From positions 1-64,000 of the forward strand of contig SAXG01000012.1 of the NCBI GenBank assembly GCA_012932865.1: 64,000 nt of DNA. Direction: 5' to 3'. Below are positions 59,121-64,000 of the stretch, in pieces. This DNA is from Amylostereum areolatum (Eukaryota > Basidiomycota > Agaricomycetes > Russulales > Stereaceae). A program made the position numbers and the translations under genes. Each line of letters starts with the position of its first letter. Position 1 is the stretch's first letter. Under the pieces are notes generated by a model. That model was given only the letters and a program-made list of their open reading frames with translations. It did no database searches and was not told where the DNA came from.

Positions 59121-60542
59121 TCATCCGCATACTCCACCTCTGCTATCTCCGGTCCTTCCACCAAGTCCGTCGGGCGACACCAAGGGCCCCTGTTCGCTTA
59201 GATGCACGGATTTTGGCGGTGCCACGACTCTGGGAAGGCTATGGCTCTTAGGATGGTTTGGTATGTCCATGATCCGATCGAGGGAGATCTCCTCGCGCAT
59301 CCTGACCATGTTCAGTAGGGTATTGTTGACTGGCATTTTGAGTCCATGAGCTCGTCCCAGGCCCAGGAGATATCCGTTCAGGTAGGCAATTTCAGTACGT
59401 TTGGAGGACCGTATATCCGTAAGCATAGACGAGGTGTTCGCCTCTGTGATCTTGGAAACACGAAGACATTCGTCTTCCAAAGCTCTCGCCTTGAGACCTG
59501 ATGGAAGGCGATGCAGAAGCATGCTCTTGGAGCTGGAAGACAGCGATTTGGAGGAAGGGAGCGCCAGAGGATGACCGGACAAGCGCAGGTCCTCGTTCGC
59601 TTGGAGAGCGTAGACGAGCGCTGCCTCCTCGCATACGCGGCGCATGATTCGCGTAGCATGCCGACTATGGAGAAGTTCCCCATTACGGCACCCCATGATG
59701 GCAGTGAGGGAGTTGATTGCAGAATTGACGACCACTTTGCGTTTCATGGCGATGATGACGCGTGAGATGGGCTGCCAGGAGGTTTGAAGGGCGGAGAGAC
59801 TCGAGAGGGCAGCCACAGTATTTCGTAGGGAGGTGTAAGGTGATGCGGCAGCCTCCTGGGGAGTGGCAATGCTGTCGAGGGAAAGGCGTCGCTCCGCCCA
59901 CGGCTCCTCGTTCTCCGCCCTCTGCGTTTCAAAATCCCGACCTCGGGGGTCCGGTACAATGCCGAATTCGATGGAGCCCACGCCCGAATGTACGGTGTGG
60001 AGGTAGCCTTGATTCCATGCACCATGATTGTTGCTCGCGAGGATAAAGTGTGGCCGACGATCCGGATTTCGGAATACCTCCGCGATGACTTGTTCATACA
60101 CGCCCATGCCATTGTGGAGGAGAACGATGGTGCTGTTGGGCGTGAGGCGGTTTGAGAGCTGACGAAGTGCGGGCAAGACGGCAGGTGCTTTGATGGTGAC
60201 GATGAGGGACTCGATTTGTGAAGCGGGCTCAGTGGTTGATTTTCTTGCTCGTTCCTTGTCAGCTTCCTCCTGTTGCGCATCCGTTGCGTTGGCTTCCCGT
60301 ACTGTGCGCGCATCTTGGCGCATTTGGACCAAAGCTTCGTAGACCTCACCGCGATACCCAGCGGAGGTTTGCGTGACGCCATCGCGTTCGATAGTAACGG
60401 AGGAGCCTGTTCGCATGGCCTTGCGGAGTTGTTGAAGATTCTTGTGGATGTGAACGACGGCATGCTGCTGGTCAAGGGAAAGGCGGAGGTGGTGTGATAT
60501 AAGAGTACCGATGGGTCCGAGTCCGAGAACATGGAAGCGCAT
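59121..60542 (-). CDS. PAN5: 2-dehydropantoate 2-reductase (ketopantoate reductase) family protein
   Basis: A single uninterrupted exon encodes 473 residues. The start MRFHVLGLGPIGTLISHHLR at 60542 is immediately followed by the GxGxxG NADPH-binding motif. The longer frame begins with GTG and is not used. The catalytic Lys/Asn block is present (AMKRKVVVNSAINSLTAIMG), as are TIVLLHNGMGVYEQV and the C-terminal EIAYLNGYLLGLGRAHGLKM and NNTLLNMV. The enzyme reduces ketopantoate to pantoate in pantothenate and CoA synthesis. The protein is longer than bacterial PanE because of polar inserts near residues 75-110 and 215-250, which is usual in fungi. The frame is intact. Confidence 0.88.
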   Translation of the reverse strand: MRFHVLGLGPIGTLISHHLRLSLDQQHAVVHIHKNLQQLRKAMRTGSSVTIERDGVTQTSAGYRGEVYEALVQMRQDARTVREANATDAQQEEADKERARKSTTEPASQIESLIVTIKAPAVLPALRQLSNRLTPNSTIVLLHNGMGVYEQVIAEVFRNPDRRPHFILASNNHGAWNQGYLHTVHSGVGSIEFGIVPDPRGRDFETQRAENEEPWAERRLSLDSIATPQEAAASPYTSLRNTVAALSSLSALQTSWQPISRVIIAMKRKVVVNSAINSLTAIMGCRNGELLHSRHATRIMRRVCEEAALVYALQANEDLRLSGHPLALPSSKSLSSSSKSMLLHRLPSGLKARALEDECLRVSKITEANTSSMLTDIRSSKRTEIAYLNGYLLGLGRAHGLKMPVNNTLLNMVRMREEISLDRIMDIPNHPKSHSLPRVVAPPKSVHLSEQGPLVSPDGLGGRTGDSRGGVCG

Positions 60543-61174
60543 GTCGCGATGTCCCCCAAGCGCATAGGACCTGCGTCCACTCCAAGCACACAAATGACGC
60601 ACGAAGCAGTGGAGGAAAGAGAGAGAGATACCAAGGACTGTCCGGGGATATGTCAGTCGATCGTCTGAAGACTGACGAAGACGAGTGGGAGACCTTGATA
60701 ACAGTTGGACGGCGGACGCGACGCGACCTTCAGCGACCCATCTTACGTGATCGTGCCCTCCTGCTTTCCTCCCATTCCGTCATATAGTCCTGCATGCATC
60801 CCCTCAAAGCCTCCGATTATAATGACATCCACCTTTTCATAAGCTCCATTGATCCTGGGTTTTCCCCAACTCGGGTATGAACTTGAAGAAAGGCAGCCTC
60901 ACTACACTTAGTGACCTGGTCCGAGTCGCGTCCAATCCCCCACGCCTGCACTCGATACACAACTTCGTCGGATATTTCTCGGTCTGCTGACTCTCTCATA
61001 AAATACCAGGCATGGGAGGGCTATCTTTGGCGATACGGTCATCTGGACTACATGGCGGATCGCGGAACCCCGTCCCTACAGCTTATATCCAGTGACGCAC
61101 CGTGCGGAGAAATCCCTGAATCGCACCTACCCCAGCACCCCACATTCTATCCATCCAGCCGTACCGCAGACCAA
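60543..61174. promoter_or_regulatory. divergent promoter region between ketopantoate reductase and xylose reductase genes
   Basis: 632 bp separate two head-to-head start codons. No clear TATA box is seen. Short frames are unsupported. Confidence 0.35.
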
Positions 61175-62726
61175 ATGTCTTCTGTATCACTGAAGAGAAC
61201 AGGACAAAAGGCCAGTCTGAACCTGCTTTCAATCTCCCAGAAACTGATAAATTTCATAGATGCCGCTCGTAGGGTGAGATATACATGCTTACAGTTTGCA
61301 ATCCATCATCTCACAAGGGCTGATCCTTCCCAGTCTAGGGCTCTGGAAGGTCAACTTATTGTCATTCGTTTCTCGTGCTGTCGTTAAAATATCCTCGTTT
61401 GCCAGATGAACAAGACCACCTGTGCTGATGTACGAATAAGCACATTGTGCCAAGAAATTCAAAACACTGACAGCGAACATGTAGTCGGTCTACAATGCCA
61501 TCAAGGCCGGTTATCGCCTGCTTGACGGCGCTGGAGACTACGGCAACGAAAAGGAGGCTGGCGAGGGAGTGCGTCGTGCGCTTCAAGATGGCATCGTGAA
61601 ACGGGAAGAACTGTGTATGTTCCGTCGCCGCTCTTGCTATATTGCGCTCGACCTCGCTCTTCAGTCATCACATCGAAGGTCTGTCCTGCAAAGGATATCC
61701 GAATGAGCCCGATCTGACAATGTTCAGCTCTGGAATACTTTCCATGCACATGATCATGTCAGTTCATCCGCCAAATGTTTACTTACGATTCTGAACCCCA
61801 TCTTCACCCAGGCCAAGGCAGCGGCGAAGATGCAACTCGGCTTGTGGGGGATCGACTACTTCGATCTCTTCCTCGTGCATTTCCCAATCGCTCTTCACTA
61901 TGTCGATCCCAACCACCGCTACCCCCCGGAATGGTTTGGCGATGATGGCAAGGTTTATCTCCGTGCGTGATACAGTGCTCGAGGTGGTAAATTGACTTTA
62001 TTTGGCCGCTTAGAGAACACCCCGATGCAAGAAACCTGGAAGGCAATGGAAGAACTGGTAGATGAGGGTTTAACCAAGAATATTGGGCTTAGGTGGATAC
62101 TCCTTCTAAACTTTAGATTTGACCCGATTTTTACGTGCGTTTTTACCAGCAATTCCTCGGGGTCTCTCATCCTCGACGTCCTGCGTTATGCTCGCATCGA
62201 ACCTCAGGTCCTCCAAGTTGAATTGCATCCCTACTTGACCCAACAACGTTTGATCAACTTGACGAACACCCTGGGAATCGCAGTAACAGCGTATTCATCG
62301 TTCGGTCCCCAAAGCTATTATGAGTTAGGCTACGAAGGCGTCAGCAGTCTGTTCGATCAAGATGTGGTTGTCAAAGCCTCGCAAGCTCACGGGAAAAGTG
62401 AGTACTGCGTTTTGTGCGTCTATATCATCCGATCCGAACCCTTTGTAGCTCCGGGACAAATCCTGCTACGCTGGGCTACTCAACGTGGTATTGCCGTGAT
62501 CCCCAAATCCAACAACAACGAACGTCTCCTGTCGAATTTGGAATGTTGCTCATTCGACCTGTCCGACGAGGAGATCACGTCGCTCAGCGCGCTGAACGTC
62601 AACTTGAGGGTGAGTACCGTAGTCCGTGCATGAGTTTTGAAAGGAACCAGCTTTACGATTCGTGCCTTCTTGGTCCAGTTGAACGACCCCCAGGAGATCG
62701 ATCCACGGATGGGAATATTTGCGTGA
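61175..62726 (+). CDS. XYL1: aldo-keto reductase, D-xylose reductase type
   Basis: Placed exons: a segment ending 61349 ([10 protein letters not shown]), 61405..61428, 61485..61614, 61665..61678, 61728..61757, 61812..61962, 62014..62092, 62150..62397, 62449..62609 and 62679..62726. All splice in frame. The protein carries [20 protein letters not shown], the catalytic Asp/Tyr pair in [59 protein letters not shown], the cofactor-binding [18 protein letters not shown] and the terminus [15 protein letters not shown]. It reduces xylose (and arabinose) to the polyol with NADPH in the cytosol. ATG 61175 (MSSVSLK) is the likely start, but the first splice is not resolved, and the usual GLGLWK is shortened to GLWK. 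Confidence 0.9.
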
Positions 62727-62980
62727 AGAAGGGCCGCGGGTATAGAGGAAGGCTACTGCGCGTCGAGTTGTTCTGAGTGTCTGGATGCTTCTAGTTTGGC
62801 CTGTGCACAAATGTAGTCTAGTGGACTCGAAATCAACTACACGGTGTATGCGGTATTCGTAGTCCTAGTATGACGTCAGCTCGGGAGCTGCGGCCGCACA
62901 GCACTCTCACGCCTTGGCTGATATAGAGCCGTCCATGGCCTTACTGGGTTCTACGTTGCACCCTTCCCTCATCGTTCGCC

Positions 62981-64000
62981 ATGGTTGTAGCACTCAAGCT
63001 TTCTTTCAAGGATATAACGCGGAGGGTCACCTTCCCTGAACGACCGACCTGGACTGCTCTGTCGGCCAGGATCATCCTCCTATACGGGTTATCGCCCGAC
63101 GATATAGGCGTATGCTACACCGACGTTGACGGAGACTCGGTGACGCTCAACTCAGAGGAAGAGTTGCAGGACTTCTACCTTTCCTCCCCCGCTTTGCGCA
63201 CAGGTCAAGATATCAAGTTCCGCGTTGTGGATCTTACTTCCATTCGCCACCCATTCGACGATAACAAGCCCCTTCCAAACACTCCCCGGGATTCGAGCTC
63301 TCGAAACACATTCGGCGGTACGGTTCCTCTCATGTATGAGGTCGAAGATGATTGGCAGTTCCCTCTTGGCCTCGGTGCTCGACCCTTCCCACCGCCAGAC
63401 GGGAGTGCTCACGCCTTTGTCGAGACCGTGGATGGATCCACCGATAGCTCCAGCAGCGGTGGCGTCAGTCGAAGTGAGACTCCCACCATTCCCAATTTTT
63501 TGAACCATCCCAGGGGGAAGGGGAAAGAACGCGCTCCGACTAGCACTTCATCCTCCGTGTCGGTTATTGACAATGACTCTCCGGCAAAACCTCCCGTACA
63601 CGTACAGGTTCACTCCCTGCGCGGCGTACATTCAGATACGTTTGGTCCCCCTCCTGCTCAGTCTACCCCCGTGGACGAGAGGAGCCCTCCTACGCTCCAT
63701 GGAGAGTCGATCCCGTCATCAAAGCCCTCCGTATCCAAGGACAATGCCACACCAACAAGTGCTCCTGATCCTCCGACTCCTGTGATATCCCCACCCCCTC
63801 TTCCATCCTTTACGCCCACAGCATCTTTGTCCAATGATGTTGCGGCACTGTTGAATTCAGTTAGCGACATCTTCTCTGCGCACCCCGAGCTCTCGGAGAA
63901 CGTGCGCAGCCTCCTGCGCAACATCAACAATGGATCTTACTGGGCCGAACACCGTGAAAGTGTTGCGCGGGCTGCCGACGACATACGCCGAGCCGCACAG
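62981..64000 (+). CDS. PB1-domain protein (NBR1/p62-like N terminus), cut by window edge
   Basis: An open frame from ATG 62981 runs to the window end (340 codons, no intron). Residues 1-85 form a PB1 domain: the basic-cluster Lys in VALKLSFKDITRRVTFP and the acidic OPCA motif in YTDVDGDSVTLNSEEELQDF. A long Ser/Pro-rich linker follows, then a helical segment (NDVAALLNSVSDIFSAHPEL, VRSLLRNINNGSYWAEHRES). PB1 plus linker plus downstream ZZ zinc fingers is the plan of fungal NBR1-like selective-autophagy receptors. The ZZ part would lie beyond the edge and is not seen. The frame is intact. Confidence 0.8.
   Translation, partial: MVVALKLSFKDITRRVTFPERPTWTALSARIILLYGLSPDDIGVCYTDVDGDSVTLNSEEELQDFYLSSPALRTGQDIKFRVVDLTSIRHPFDDNKPLPNTPRDSSSRNTFGGTVPLMYEVEDDWQFPLGLGARPFPPPDGSAHAFVETVDGSTDSSSSGGVSRSETPTIPNFLNHPRGKGKERAPTSTSSSVSVIDNDSPAKPPVHVQVHSLRGVHSDTFGPPPAQSTPVDERSPPTLHGESIPSSKPSVSKDNATPTSAPDPPTPVISPPPLPSFTPTASLSNDVAALLNSVSDIFSAHPELSENVRSLLRNINNGSYWAEHRESVARAADDIRRAAQ

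Noticed and set aside
1..64000. CRISPR arrays, operons, Shine-Dalgarno sites, rRNA and tRNA genes
   Set aside because: The DNA is eukaryotic. No regularly spaced repeats and no rRNA were seen, and I recognised no tRNA by eye. A tRNAscan run would be decisive for tRNA.

Overview
This window is nuclear DNA from a filamentous basidiomycete, most likely a wood-decay agaricomycete (polypore-like). The evidence is dense genes on both strands, many 45-65 bp GT-AG introns with CTNA-type branch sites, TATA-bearing promoters, and gene families and gene order typical of Agaricomycetes. There are no prokaryotic signals.

The core is the A (homeodomain, HD) mating-type locus and its conserved flanks. From left to right: a CQD1/YPL109C (ADCK2-like) kinase at 6-8.4 kb, glycogenin at 8.9-12.4 kb, an alanine-rich LEA-like protein and an unknown gene at 12.9-15 kb, the beta-flanking gene at 15.1-16.1 kb, two divergent genes at 16.7-20.4 kb, and mitochondrial intermediate peptidase (MIP) at 20.7-23.2 kb. 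The plus-strand gene of the divergent pair encodes an HD1-type homeodomain. The minus-strand gene sits in the HD2 position and has HD2-like ends, but I find no homeodomain in it. Farther right come Sec61 gamma and glycine dehydrogenase, also known from HD-locus neighbourhoods. Between MIP and Sec61 gamma lie housekeeping genes: a WHIM1-domain chromatin protein, FAM32A, TMEM115, COG1 and a PPR protein.

The left arm (0-6 kb) has a truncated gene for a small secreted protein, L-rhamnonate dehydratase and fructosamine kinase. The right arm (39-64 kb) has ARMH3, an Rsc9-like subunit, an HxxxDG acyltransferase, a GDP-fucose-type transporter, a gene-poor stretch at 49-56 kb, an O-fucosyltransferase-like protein, a ketopantoate reductase, a xylose-reductase-type aldo-keto reductase and a PB1-domain protein cut by the right edge. 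The gene-poor stretch contains a 504-bp hAT-like MITE with perfect terminal inverted repeats and an 8-bp target-site duplication.

Many otherwise well conserved genes are interrupted by single-base insertions (a few are deletions). Neighbouring genes such as Sec61 gamma, L-rhamnonate dehydratase, fructosamine kinase, ketopantoate reductase and the PB1 gene are intact. The pattern fits unpolished long-read errors better than widespread pseudogenes, so several gene models below cross frameshifts and their exact ends are approximate.
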